From: Cercospora beticola
Lineage: Eukaryota > Ascomycota > Dothideomycetes > Mycosphaerellales > Mycosphaerellaceae
Assembly (NCBI RefSeq): GCF_033473495.1
Contig: NC_088943.1
Coordinates: 310,001-374,000, forward strand
Direction of reading: 5' to 3'
Length of the DNA: 64,000 bases
In this document: positions 52,432 to 63,046 of the stretch, piece by piece
Position numbering within the stretch: the stretch's first letter is position 1
Layout of the letters: each line of letters starts with the position of its first letter
Position numbers and translations under genes: made by a program
The notes under the pieces: model-generated
What the model was told of the DNA's origin: nothing
What the model saw: only the letters and a program-made list of their open reading frames with translations
Databases searched by the model: none

Positions 52432-54477
52432 ATGGCGCCCAAGAGAAAGGCGGAAGAAGACATCGACTACAGTCAAAGACCACTATGCAAGCATCGCTGC
52501 AATAGAAAAGACACATGTGGACATGGCGGTTGCTGCAGAGAACATGTTCGTAGAGCTGCTGCAGCGCTCAACGCGCAGCCAACACAAGATCCTGGCGAGG
52601 CAGATGCTCCCGAACCAGCGACGGCTGCAAGAGAGCCAGAGGAAGCGCGAACCCAATCTCCCGATAATACGAATGCTGGAGGACAGCAGACTTCTGAACA
52701 GGAGATCGCGGCGACGGCACCCGAGGCACAACCTGCGCAGTCTCCAGAGAATGCGAATGGCGGAGGAGAGCAACAGGCTATAGATGGAGATTCCACAGAC
52801 GAACAGGCTGAAGCAAATGGGCCAAATGCTGCACCTGCTCCCGAGGATTCGAGTTTGAGGTTTTCCGTCCAGATCAATAACACGGGTCCACTCGAAAGAC
52901 CCTCTCCCATGAGAGACCAGTCTAATCATCCGGAATACGCGCTTAACATGCAGTCCTATGCGCAGTCACGATCAGTCACTCCAGGGAATTACAGAACACC
53001 GCAGAGGTACCTCTGCAATATTTCCGGCTGCAAGGAGGTCCTCAGATTGACGGAATTGCGCGATGAAATCCTGCTGTACCTCCCACCACAGGACCTGCTT
53101 CGGTATCGTCGCGTTTGCAAAGAATGGAAGAACACTATCGACTACGTACCCAGGCCAGTGTATGGTGCTCAGGCCAGGCAGCCCAAATCTTTGTTCAAGA
53201 GAGCTATGTTTCTGGAGGCGGACGACGAATACCTGCCACCGAGGCCAATTCACCAGCGAGACATCGACAGAACGATGAAGTTCATGAGGAAGGATTTTGA
53301 AGCAGTGAGAGAGGAGGTACCCTACGTGGAGCGAGCCACACACCTGTCAGAGACGATGGGCATTGATTTACGGAAGCCTGAGGACATACCATGGTTGAAT
53401 AAGTTCAACAACTTCGCCCAGCGAGCCGTTGACGCTGATATCGAGGCCCTCATCAAACAAACTACACCTCCACGCGTAGCTATCAATCCCGCACTTTTCC
53501 GTCTCGAAGGGCGGCCAACTGTGACAAAGCGCCGTGACAACAAGAATTCCACAGATCCAAATCGCCCTCTGGCAAAATTTCGGGGCCGCCGAGCGCACTT
53601 TCTCGTCAACCCGATGATTGAGCTCGATGCAACGGACAAGAGGCTGAACATGTTCATCACTCAGCCGCCTACCAAGAAAGTCGCTCTACGATGGGAACTG
53701 AATCGTATGTTGTTTCCCACTCGAGAGTTCCCAATGGACTTCGAACAAGTGGAGGGCAGCACCTGGGAAGGCGGCCTTGCAGGGAGCGAACGATACATAG
53801 AGCGCGAACAGGGAATACGCTATCGCGACGTGATCAGACTCGTCGAACTTGCAGCGGAAAGCTCACCTTGGGCGTGGGAAGAGGAGCAAGAAGAGATTAG
53901 CCCATGGCACACTGACCTGTTCCGCACATATATCCTTACGGATCCGGAAGTTGACGTGAGCTACTCACAATGCTGGGGCACCAGACTTCCGCGTGACGGA
54001 AGTGACTTTGAGCCCGAATGGCTCTACAGCTGGAATCTCTTCCGTCGAAATGACAGAAACTGGGGACACTATCTCCGCTATCATTGGGTTATGAAATTCG
54101 GCGAAGATCCGCAATATCCTGGGGGCAAGACCGACAATCAGAATGACAGGAAGAACGATATGAGCAGGGATGACTATCGGAAGCTCCAGAGATTGAGAGA
54201 CAAGAGAGGGACAGATAGGCCCCATGTGTATCGTCCGGAATGGCTGGAGTGGCTTGAACGCTGGGGAGGAGATAACAAGGATCCGGGGCCGGGGGATCGA
54301 CGCAGTCGAAGCAGTGAGTACACTTTCTACAGGCTGCATCTTGAACTTGAAATACCCGATCAAGACGCGCGATTGGAGAGAGAGTTCTGGGAAGAGAGGA
54401 AGTTGGCGTACGATGAGGACGTGTCGGATGATGAGGTGGATGAAGAATATGGCGGTACTGAGTGGAAGCGGCGTTGA
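52432..54477 (+). CDS. F-box protein with N-terminal Cys/His knuckle
   Basis: Single exon, 681 residues, starting MAPKRKAEED (ATC ATG GCG context). Residues 19-35 read CKHRCNRKDTCGHGGCC, a C-x-H-x-C-x5-C-x-H-x2-CC knuckle. It resembles the Zn-binding motif at the C-terminus of MER3/HFM1-type DNA helicases, from memory of that family. A Gln/Ala/Glu/Pro-rich linker with a repeated QSP(D/E)N.N.GG unit follows. The F-box is at about 203-240 (LRLTELRDEILLYLPPQDLL, then RRVCKEWKNTI). The long C-terminal half is Trp/Tyr/Arg-rich and ends in an acidic tail. An SCF substrate receptor role is likely by family. The knuckle may contact nucleic acid or a partner, which is inference. Confidence 0.85.
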   Translation: MAPKRKAEEDIDYSQRPLCKHRCNRKDTCGHGGCCREHVRRAAAALNAQPTQDPGEADAPEPATAAREPEEARTQSPDNTNAGGQQTSEQEIAATAPEAQPAQSPENANGGGEQQAIDGDSTDEQAEANGPNAAPAPEDSSLRFSVQINNTGPLERPSPMRDQSNHPEYALNMQSYAQSRSVTPGNYRTPQRYLCNISGCKEVLRLTELRDEILLYLPPQDLLRYRRVCKEWKNTIDYVPRPVYGAQARQPKSLFKRAMFLEADDEYLPPRPIHQRDIDRTMKFMRKDFEAVREEVPYVERATHLSETMGIDLRKPEDIPWLNKFNNFAQRAVDADIEALIKQTTPPRVAINPALFRLEGRPTVTKRRDNKNSTDPNRPLAKFRGRRAHFLVNPMIELDATDKRLNMFITQPPTKKVALRWELNRMLFPTREFPMDFEQVEGSTWEGGLAGSERYIEREQGIRYRDVIRLVELAAESSPWAWEEEQEEISPWHTDLFRTYILTDPEVDVSYSQCWGTRLPRDGSDFEPEWLYSWNLFRRNDRNWGHYLRYHWVMKFGEDPQYPGGKTDNQNDRKNDMSRDDYRKLQRLRDKRGTDRPHVYRPEWLEWLERWGGDNKDPGPGDRRSRSSEYTFYRLHLELEIPDQDARLEREFWEERKLAYDEDVSDDEVDEEYGGTEWKRR

Positions 54478-55071
54478 TAGTGGCATTTGTCTCTTTTGAG
54501 GCATTGCCGATGAACGAATCGCCCTGATGGCAATCCCATAGAAGTGTATTTCATCACGATTGCAGCCAAATGCGATTGTTTCATTGCTCACATTATTGTG
54601 GTTGGCCAATAACTGCTTCCAACAATGCTCATCCTGACCTGCTGAGTAGTATTCCATTCGCTGCAGTAGAGTGACGTCCTAGCCGATGATCATTTCTTGG
54701 TCGATCCGAGACATATTGGCTGGCAATGCCCGAGACAGGTTGCTTAGTCCAGCCAGAGTTCCTCAACAAAATTGTCAAGCTGGTAAGGATTAAAATGCGG
54801 AGGAGAAACAATTGACGTTGGTGTCTCATAGCAGGTCGGGTGTCTCATAGCAGGTTGCGTGTATCGATGATGGCATCGTGTGAGAGCGATTGAGTCTGTG
54901 CTCTGAGCAGAAGGCTCTTTGCAAGCAGGCAATGTTATTGGTGAGCGTCAAGAAGGGCGTGATTGCTGTGGAAAAGCAGAAGGCGTCCAACTCGTCAATC
55001 GAGGAAATTGGGATACAATGTTGTACAGATCCACAACTCCCCCGCTCATGCAAATATCCTTCGAGAATTTC
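54478..55071. other. convergent intergenic stretch with a 19-bp tandem repeat
   Basis: Lies between the 3' ends of two convergent genes. A GTGTCTCATAGCAGGT unit occurs at 54821-54836 and again at 54840-54855, a 19-bp tandem duplication. No gene is seen. Confidence 0.55.
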
Positions 55072-56845
55072 CTACGACGGCACAGGCTTCCTCATCGTGA
55101 CACTCGCCCTCCTCGCCTCCTCCGCACTATTCCTCTTCCCAACTCCTCTCACTTCCTCCACAAACCCCGCTCTCCCCTCCCCATCAAAATGGAACGCTCT
55201 CGTCCCAGCAACATCTTCCTCCAAAACAGGCCAATGCACCCATGTTCGTTCCGAGTACTCCGTTCCATCTTCCGCCACAGCTTCTCTCAAATCACCTTCC
55301 GTATTCTTCGGATCGTAATCAACAGCTGTGAATTTCCTCCTGCCGTGTTGAGTGTACCACTGATCTTTGTTTCCGTGAGCGAGAGTGCATTTTCTTTCCC
55401 CTTCCCGATTTACAGCTTCCTGCATGACACGCTGCAAGTCGAGGCTCATTTCTTTTCCGCCTGGAGCTTCGTCCGCTGAGATCTCGTGTCTTCGGCCTGA
55501 AGATGATTCGATGAAGTGTCGTGGTGGGAGGACTTCGACGTCGATGATGGGGAGGACGCGATGGTAAATGTCGTGGGTGTGGATTTCTCGTGTGATGGCT
55601 TCGGTTATGTGTTCATGCGTGTTGACGATGGTGGTTTCGTTGGTAACGGCGGGAGCCTGAGTCGTGTGGATCGTGGTGTCTTCCGTGTTTGTCAGGGAGA
55701 TGCCATGTTCGGCGAGGGAGATTGGGGTGGAAGAGTCTTGGACGAGGAACTGTGGTTGGGAGGCGGAGGTCGAAGGGTGATGTTCGAAGTTGTTAAGCTG
55801 TTTGCCCTCTGGAGGCGGTGGAAGAGGCTTTTCGAGGGACTGTCTTTTGATGTGAGATTTGCCCGTGCTCTGCTGCGTTCGTTGCCAATCTAGACTGCCG
55901 TCTCGAGATGGTATAGCAGCTGCCGGTATCGCTGTCCTGGTTGCTTCATTGCTCCTTCTCGAGCTGCCCGGTCTTGACAGATCATCACTCTTCCTCGCGT
56001 TGATGACATCGCGGTTGATTTCTCGACTCCTCCTCGGCTGTACTAGATCTTCCCGTTGATCTCTCGCCAACGCTCGCCTAATGGCATGGGAATCCTCCAG
56101 CCCGCCAGCGAGCACTGTCTCGTCTCTGCCCAAGTTGAAGTTCGCTACTGCTTCAGAGTACGGATCCTCGGCTGAAGCGAAATTGATGCTTCTCGGTGAG
56201 CCAGTTCTTGCTCTTTCGTCCTCCAGACTCTGCGAAAGAGGTCTCCTGTTATACGGGCTGACGAGCGGTACACTTCGTGGGCTTCCTGCATGATTGGACT
56301 GTGGCGAGCTTTGAGCAGATCCTCGAAGATCAAGCTGTTTAAACTCGGATGACAAGTCTCTGTGATCCTCCACCCTCCTCACTGGTCGAGTTGGCATCGG
56401 TGGCGATTGTGAAGTGTATTCGCTCGACGAGCGAGGCGGCGTGCCATCTGCTCCAGGGCCATTTCGGCTAGCTGGTCTCGTTCGGGATCGACCTGTCGTT
56501 CACAGTGTCGTTAGTGACATGAATATGATGCTTCACGCTGACAGCACACTCTCCGAGTTTTCGGGTCGCTTAATAGTGGTGCTATTGCATGATCATTGCA
56601 GGCATTTGACACCCTTGCCTGAAGCATGTGAAGATTGTGCAGGGATTGGCCAAATGCTTACTCGCACTTCTGATTTTCTCCCGCAGCGTCGAGCTCCTCT
56701 TTCGAGCAATCCTCTTGTCTTCAGATGTCCTCGGCACTGCCGGAGACGGCGCTACTGGATCTAGAGCAGTGTTGCCATCCTGCTCGTCGTGGTGATCTCG
56801 CCGGTGCAGGACCTTGTCCAACTTCTGCTTCAGACCGGAAGCCAT
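55072..56845 (-). CDS. Ser/Arg-rich protein with fungal allergen-type region
   Basis: Two exons on the minus strand: 56845-56662 and 56492-55072. The intron of 169 nt (56661-56493) has GTAAGC, a CACTAAC branch site and an ACAG acceptor. The product has 534 residues. The N-terminal 300 residues are basic and Ser/Pro-rich, probably disordered. Residues about 344-388 read NETTIVNTHEHITEAITREI, then YHRVLPIIDVEVLPPRHF. This shares order and spacing (NET, E.IT.A, E.H, YH, P..D..VLP, H) with the plus-strand gene at 58199, whose family is commonly annotated as allergen. The C-terminal 140 residues are better ordered and charged. Location and function are unknown. The divergent neighbour suggests an old duplication. 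Confidence 0.8.
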
Positions 56846-58198
56846 ATCACAAATCGAATGACGAAGACCAGCCCCAGCTCCAGCAGAGCTCCATCTATCA
56901 AACAGTAAACAAAAACCCTACGCGTTGCATCATTCGCCGTCGGAGGCACTACCGGAACATTTACAATGACGCCTTCCCGCATGAGCCGCGACGCCACAAT
57001 CCTCTGCTACCAACGCATCACTATTTGCCACTGTCTGGACACCATTGTCAAGGAAACCCGCTCATGAATGGTCAGAGTGGCTAATAGCTACCAGACAAGC
57101 ATTAATTGCCCACGTCATCTGTACCATACGGCTCCGCCAAAGCTGTTGCATTCCAGACCCAAGAAGTTGGCAGACCCCGAACACTTCTGCAGAAGACCCG
57201 CTTTCCCTTGATTTCCGGAACTCTATCTTCGATAAGATGCTTGTATCGAGATCCGAAGCTAGAACCGTTGACCTTAGTGGTCATCGTGACCACATTTCTG
57301 GTACTGTACACTACTGTTTAGACGACATCGCTTCTGCACCGCACCGAAACGCCCAATTGCGGACTCTCTCTGTCTCACTAGGACTGGTACGCTGCGGAGT
57401 GGTTCGCAGGACTGCGATTTGAAATGATCCCAGCTGTGCCAGTGTTTCGGGTGGGCGCCTCGGGCATCGTCTGAACTGCAGTCTGCAGCAGTGAGCCTCG
57501 TCATCGAGCTTGCGCAACAGAACGACTGGTCGCCATCGTCTCAATCGGACCGGGAGGCTGCAGATTGTGGCTCATGTCTCTGCATTTCTTTGTGTCCAAG
57601 ACCCTGCGGCTCATTCAACTTGCACAACAATGCACGAATATGATGCATCGTTGATGTAGGTGTAGATCAGCCTATTGTTATGGCTGCCTGCTTCGGGCAT
57701 CGATCACCTATTCCGGCTGCATTGTCTACACTTGTGCCAAGGATGACGACTGGAGCTAATGTTGTCCAGACACGTTCTCCCACCAGCCGTGCCACGTTGC
57801 CGACTATGAGCGGCGGCGGCTCTGGCGCCTTTGGTTTGAGCCTCATCTTGTGGCTGAAGTGGTCGCTATGCCCACACACCGATGACCACGCTGACCGACG
57901 GGATCGACACTATCCAACCAATTTTCCGCAGCTTTGTCCCAGATGACAGCAACAATGGCGGCGGCATGTGGAGCCCAGCCTCACCCACCCCTCGGAAGCT
58001 CTGAGTCCAGCAAGTGTTGTTTATGAACAGATCTTCGTCTGACGTGACATGACGTCGTGCAACAGCAGCGTGATGGAGGACTACATTATACCACAAGTTC
58101 GTCCAGGGAAGCAGACCTTCATCCCATCCAACAATTCCATACCATCAACACATCTCACAATACAATCAATCCAAAAACATCTAATCAACACCACAATC
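56846..58198. promoter_or_regulatory. divergent region between the two allergen-type genes
   Basis: About 1.35 kb between the ATGs at 56845 (minus) and 58199 (plus). A TATA-like ATTATACC at about 58084-58091 lies about 110 bp upstream of the plus-strand start, followed by a C/A-rich leader. Short open stretches inside are not convincing. Confidence 0.45.
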
Positions 58199-59335
58199 AT
58201 GGACGCCGCAAAGAACGCCGTGAAGAGCTTCATCCACAAGGATGGCAAGCATGACACTACTGTCCACGAGAAAGTCAACCCTGCAGTCGTCAACGAGACC
58301 GTGACTCGTCAACAAGAAGACCGCATCACTACCGCCGTCGACAAGGAGGTCCACCAAGATCACTACCACACATCCGTCCAGCCTGTGAAGGATACCCAAG
58401 TCCTCCCAGAGAAGCACCACCACAACGTTGTTGGTGTTGAGCATCGCAATTTTGAGCATGACGACGCCGATCAGGTGAAGCAGAAGCTCGCTGCTGAGCA
58501 GGCACACTTCAAGGACACCTCCACTCGTGTTGAGGGTGAGCACAAGACTACTGCCCAGCCAGTCGTTGCCGGCGAGCACGTCCACCACCATGTGCATGAG
58601 CAGATTCAGGTATGTCAAATCAACCAATGTTCATGTGGCCAATACTGACTCCTTCCCAGCCTGTCGTCAACAAGCAGACCATCGAGCCACACGTCGTGCA
58701 CACCACCGTACCAATCCACGAGGTCCACCACAACGCTGCCCAGCACCACTCCACCACTGCTCTCCCAGCCATGAGCATGTCCGAGTTCAAGAGCCAAGGC
58801 GGCTCTCTTACCGGTCGTGAGGAGCGAACCGATGCCTTCGATGGCTGCCCTAAGCCTGGTCACGCTTCGACACAAGGCACCGGCAACAGCATCGAGACCC
58901 ACAACCACAGCCACGGCAGCAACGGCTTGAACAGCGCCGCAGGAGCTGGTGTCGCAGGTGGTGCAGCAGGTCTCGCTGGCTCTCGTGCCGCCGGCCACAG
59001 CGCTGGGTAAGTCTCCATCCACATCTTCCCTTAACCCAGCGCCCATGCTTTGTTGCTGTACATCTGTACCAACAACCTCCACCTCTAGCTCCTCCTCAAC
59101 TCCCATCGCTGACTCTTTTACCCACAACAGCTCCAACGGTAACAGCACTGGCTACGTCGACAACAACGCTGGAAGCAGCTTGACTGGCCAACGCCAACAT
59201 GATGTCGAGCCACAATTGTCTGGCAACCACAATGGCATCGGCTCTACGACTGAGCACAAGAAGCCAGGTTTGATGGACAAGTTGAACCCAAAGAAGGACG
59301 CTGATGGAGATGGAAAGGCTGGTTTCATGAAATAG
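58199..59335 (+). CDS. fungal allergen-type, His-rich stress-type protein
   Basis: Three exons: 58199-58609, 58660-59006 and 59131-59335. The introns of 50 and 124 nt have GTATGT and GTAAGT donors, CTGAC branch sites and CAG acceptors, and stay in frame. Product length is 320 residues. It starts MDAAKNAVKSFIHKDGKHDT, followed by NET at 32-34, HQDHYH at 52-57 and a VLPEKHHHN segment. A second His-rich block (GEHVHHHVHEQIQ) precedes a HTTVPIHEVHHNAAQHH motif and GGSLTGREERTDAFDG. The tail is Gly/Ala/Asn-rich and ends in KKDADGDGKAGFMK. These motifs are those I know from a conserved ascomycete family annotated as allergen; no signal peptide is present. Biochemical function is not established. 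Confidence 0.9.
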
Positions 59336-60204
59336 ATGCATGATGCAAGCAGCTACGTGCATGAAGTCTATGATGACTATGATGACAGAGCGAAGGAGTT
59401 GGTGAAAATGATGTATTAGCACCACAGCTTGATACGATGTCATGATGTATAGTAATGTTGAACTTTGATCTTTGACACTTGATTGTTCTTTCACTTTCCT
59501 CTCTTTTTCTTCGGTTGAACTTGTCCTATGTCTACGGCAAATGGTCAGGCAATTTCAACTTTGAGCTTCCTCTGACGTACCAGCAGCGGACAAGATTGCT
59601 GGATGTCAATCTCGAAACGGTTTTACTTTGGCATTCGGTAAGAGAATTTCAGGTTACACAGCTTAGCTCCTGCGAAGTTCGTTTCCTAACAATAATCACA
59701 GCGCACATCCTGTGAGAATCCCGTTCGTGCTACGACAGCTTCACGAGCTGGCCATCGGGAGCTCTACGCCATTGATCAAGCTATTTGATGCCTACTCGAC
59801 CGCTCGAGATGATTCGAGGGATCAGTAACAAACCATAGCAGTTTGCAATAGCAAGCATGAACCAACAAACACTTGCTTGATTAAAAGTCGAGAAGAATGC
59901 CTCCGTTCTGAGCACCGAACGATCATAAGCTTACCCCTTTTGTTCCTCGATCTATACAACACTCAATACCCTTCAATATATGCGCAATAGCTCGAACTCT
60001 GCTTATCGAATCAAGTTACGCTGCGACTCAAGATATCAGCTCTGGGTCCTTGGAACTCTTCGGGCAGTAGTCTTTGTCGACTCAAGCTGGACCGGCAATA
60101 TGCAAATGATCCCGCTGCAGCTTCCCGTCGGCCTTGTGGTTCATGACGAAGAAGACCGAGTGGTTAATGTAGGTACTCGTCTTCAACCACTATCTGGCTG
60201 TAAC
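59336..60204. other. intergenic stretch, nothing certain
   Basis: About 870 bp. A 75-codon frame at 59980-60207 may be an upstream part of the broken gene that follows; its end carries a GTAGGT donor-like signal near 60168 and an acceptor-like GTTTAG near 60216. Confidence 0.4.
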
Positions 60205-60640
60205 TGACATGTTTAGGATCCCACGATACCTCCATCCAGTGGCAGATACTGCTTCTAGAGCTGCCTGCCGAGTTGCGCAATAGGATCTATCGCATGGGTC
60301 TTGTTCGCAATGATCTGATCATGCTGGAGATTCAACGGAAAGAGACAAGCCATCCAAGAGGTTGATCTCACGGATAAGACTTTTCGAGACAGGACTCCAG
60401 GATCCCGATATCCCGGGCGACGATGTGAAGTCGATCGTAAATGCCAGACTCATACAGCTGCTGTCGAAATAGGAGACCAAGGAGATCATGGAGCTGATCA
60501 TTCCGGTCCACCGTCCTACAGTCGTCGATCAGGCCAAGGAGAGCAGAGTCCTCGATGACCTGAAGATCATGTGTGTTCGCGGCCTTTTCGAGCTGGACAT
60601 TGAGACAATCAGAAGCACTCAAACGCGTGTGAAAAGGCCT
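60205..60640 (+). pseudogene. remnant of an LPAELRNRIY-type gene
   Basis: The frame through 60230-60362 contains ILLLELPAELRNRIYRMGL, a hallmark N-terminal motif of a large fungal family related to F-box proteins. It ends at a TGA near 60361-60363. In another frame a coding-like stretch runs from about 60352 through RLFETGLQDPDIPGDDVKSI to a TAG near 60471-60473. It then continues in that same frame with ETKEIMELIIPVHRPTVVDQ to the end. One frame change and one stop within 400 bp, with the expected motif order, argue for decay rather than splicing. Confidence 0.55.
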
Positions 60641-60858
60641 AATATAAATGCCAAGCCCATTGTTTGCCCTCGCTGCCTTGAGAAAGTTTGCCGCTGCCGC
60701 TCATTCACTTTCCCTCCTGCGTCGGCCACATAAATTCTCCCTTTTTCACTCATCAACTCTCTCCACAACATCGACACTCGACACCAACACTCACTAGAAC
60801 GCTTACCGAAGACTATATCAACCACTACACAAGCAACTACATACTTCGAGTCTTCAAG

Positions 60859-61605
60859 ATGTCTTTCGCTGCCCAAACCACCTCCGCCACCTCCGCCGCC
60901 ACCGTCCGCATCTTTCTCGTCGACTCGACCGACGGCCAACCAAAGTTCTTGACGGAGATGCCGCGCGACAAGCTGCAACTGCACTCCCGCGGCTTCGACT
61001 GCTTTCTCTCTTCTGTCTCGGTCGCCAACGAGCAGACGCGAGACATCACGCTGCCATACGGCTCCTCCGCGGCATTGAAATTCGTTCTGGAAGCAATCCG
61101 CAACAAGAAATCCGGCCCCGTTGAGCAGTTCTACCTCAACGTCACGAAGTTCACCAAGGCACAAAACGTGCGAACCTGGGAAGCCTGCCAAATCTTGTCC
61201 ATCGAGCCAACGACCGTACAAGAACGCCTCGCTGGCAAACTCGCCTGGGATCTGAGTCACGACCCCAAGACGACCGCCACTGACCTCCAAGAGGCGTGGC
61301 ACGTGTTCTCGCGGTTCGATGGCATTCCACCCACATTCAAGGTCGACCCTCTTGCTTCTGTGATACATCAATTCTGCTGGGACAAGGTGCACGACCAGTA
61401 CGAGGAAGCGGAGGCCAACGCAATACTGGAGCGATGCCGGGCGACGAGTGGCGCTCTGGATCAACGAGTGAGGGTCAGGCTGGCGGAGTTGGTGGAGAAG
61501 AAGAGAATTCGCGATGAGCATCGCGTGAAAAACCGGCTGGACAAGGAGGAGAGAAAGAGAAAGGGCGAGGAGAGGGCACGGCGGCAGCAGGGTGGGTGGA
61601 AGTGA
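60859..61605 (+). CDS. BTB/POZ-like hypothetical protein
   Basis: The frame is open from 60688, but the ATG at 60859 (AAGATGTC) begins the coherent part, giving 248 residues. Residues about 10-110 resemble a BTB/POZ fold: a VRIFLVDST strand, LQLHSRGFDCFLSSV, then DITLPYG and a helical SAALKFVLEAIRNKKSG segment. The C-terminal third is a highly charged helix ending in an Arg/Lys/Glu-rich tail. No other domain is seen. BTB domains often mediate dimerisation or Cul3 binding; the assignment is from pattern only. A TATA-like CATAAATTC lies about 130 bp upstream. Confidence 0.75.
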   Translation: MSFAAQTTSATSAATVRIFLVDSTDGQPKFLTEMPRDKLQLHSRGFDCFLSSVSVANEQTRDITLPYGSSAALKFVLEAIRNKKSGPVEQFYLNVTKFTKAQNVRTWEACQILSIEPTTVQERLAGKLAWDLSHDPKTTATDLQEAWHVFSRFDGIPPTFKVDPLASVIHQFCWDKVHDQYEEAEANAILERCRATSGALDQRVRVRLAELVEKKRIRDEHRVKNRLDKEERKRKGEERARRQQGGWK

Positions 61606-62035
61606 GGAGGGTTGGGATTGGTATGGGCAGAGGAGGAACTGGCGTCTCTGGCTGCGATTACATAGCAGAGCAGGGATAAATCACAATGAAGTGCGAGCAT
61701 TGATGAGCCGAGCGGCGGAGAAACGAGTGATATCAAGAGGATCAGCTCGATTCTACAAGTCTACTTCTATCGTACCCTGACTATGAGTGCCAACCAATAG
61801 ACCTTCAAAGAGCGAATTGAAAGGGTAATGAATCAGGAGTGTGGTATCAGCAGAATTGTGCCTTATGCTTACTTTGTACTGATAAACAACTTCCCTCAAG
61901 AAAGAGCTGGTGTTTCTAAATGTTATGATATAGCAGAGCGTGGATATACCGTGATGCATGATGTGGTATGGTGAGCCGGCAGGCGGAGAAATGAACGAGA
62001 TCACAGTATGAGCACAAGTCCATCAATGGCGCTCC
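61606..62035. repeat. two related segments, outliers of the downstream array
   Basis: ATAGCAGAGCAGGGATAAAT near 61662 and ATAGCAGAGCGTGGATATAC near 61931 start two segments. Both continue to a TGAGCCG element (about 61703 and 61972) followed by GCGGAGAAA and a CGAG...ATCA end. They share this element with the units of the array at 62036-62600. Confidence 0.5.
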
Positions 62036-62600
62036 GCTACATCATGATCCTGTGAGCTAAGGAATGGACCTCTGAGGAACAGATGCAGATGAAAACGAGT
62101 TTGGAGCGGTCGCTCAATGGTATACGTGCCGCCAGTTCCCACTACTAATGTTATCAAATAGGACCGAGTACTGCCTCCGCAGCTCCAATATATCATAATT
62201 CTGCGAGCCAACGAACGGAGCTCTGAGAAACAATTGGGAATGTAAATGACTTCTGAGTGATAGCGCAGTAGAAGTTGTCCCGTCACTTTCTTCTACTGAT
62301 AACATGAATATCACTCCATTCGCCGTCCGCAGTTCTACCAAGTCGTGAACTTGCAAGCTGTTACGCAGAATCTTGAACAGCGAATGGAACCGGAAATGAG
62401 TTTGGAGCGATACCTCAGTGCAATTCCTTCGGCCAATCTTCTCTACAACACTACAGATCGTGCTTAATTTTCCCACGACGGCTCTATCATAACATGACTC
62501 TGTAAGCTAGTATACAGAACTCTGGACAGCGACGGAAGCCGGAAATTAATTTGGAGCGATAGTTCAGCATGATTGGGTTTTATGATTCTCGTTCTACTGA
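62036..62600. repeat. degenerate tandem array, about 150-bp period, four units
   Basis: Anchors TGAGCT, CGAGCC, CAAGCT and TAAGCT occur at 62052, 62204, 62356 and 62503, spacing 152, 152 and 147. Each is preceded by an ATCAT.A...CTG-type box and followed by CAGAACTCTG..CAGCG-like sequence and TTTGGAGCGAT. On the minus strand each unit encodes a related peptide of the kind SLQTHFRFHSLF...HD.VELR. The units have diverged strongly. Confidence 0.65.
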
Positions 62601-62680
62601 TGCTCAAACTCCCGTACCTATACATCTAATCTCCAATCCTCATCATCACCGCTCTGCTCCCCCATGTAAACATGTCAACC

Positions 62681-63046
62681 TCAGGTCCTCTTGCTTACCG
62701 GCGGAAACACCCTGAACCTTGCCACTTGCTCCTTCAAAACTTCATCTTCCACGAACTTTGCTGGCACCTCCTGCTCCCTCGGTGCGGGTTCAAGCTGCCC
62801 AGAAGAAGCCTCCTGAGCTGCAGCAGCAAGTTCTTCTTCCCGAGATCGAACCCACGTATCATGTATACTGTGTCCAGTACAGTTCAGAGGGTGTCTATTC
62901 AGCTGAGCAGAAGCAAGACTGTCGTGGAACTTGTGGCCTGTGAGTTTTGGTTCTCTTTCTTGTTCGGGAGTTAGATTGGCAGGAGCAGAGCAGTCTGTAG
63001 GGAACAGGTGCTCGGAGACGATTGCGTTTCTTCGTTGTTGGGTCAT
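62681..63046 (-). CDS. possible hydrophilic small protein, 121 residues
   Basis: ATG at 63046 (minus) starts a 121-codon frame with coherent hydrophilic composition: an acidic N-terminal part (LTPEQEREPK), a middle with GHKFHDS and GHSIHDT repeated at short distance, and a Glu/Ala/Gln-rich helical C-terminus (REEELAAAAQEASSGQ). No signal peptide, membrane segment or known domain is seen. The composition is better than that of most open stretches here, so it may be real. Confidence 0.45.
   Translation of the reverse strand: MTQQRRNAIVSEHLFPTDCSAPANLTPEQEREPKLTGHKFHDSLASAQLNRHPLNCTGHSIHDTWVRSREEELAAAAQEASSGQLEPAPREQEVPAKFVEDEVLKEQVARFRVFPPVSKRT

Noticed and set aside
53965..54657. 230-codon minus-strand frame opposite the F-box gene
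   Set aside because: The plus-strand protein is coherent to its stop; the antisense product has no sensible composition.
60619..61521. 300-codon minus-strand frame with a poly-Gly run
   Set aside because: Antisense to the BTB-like gene; the poly-Gly run is the reverse of repeated Ala/Thr/Ser codons.
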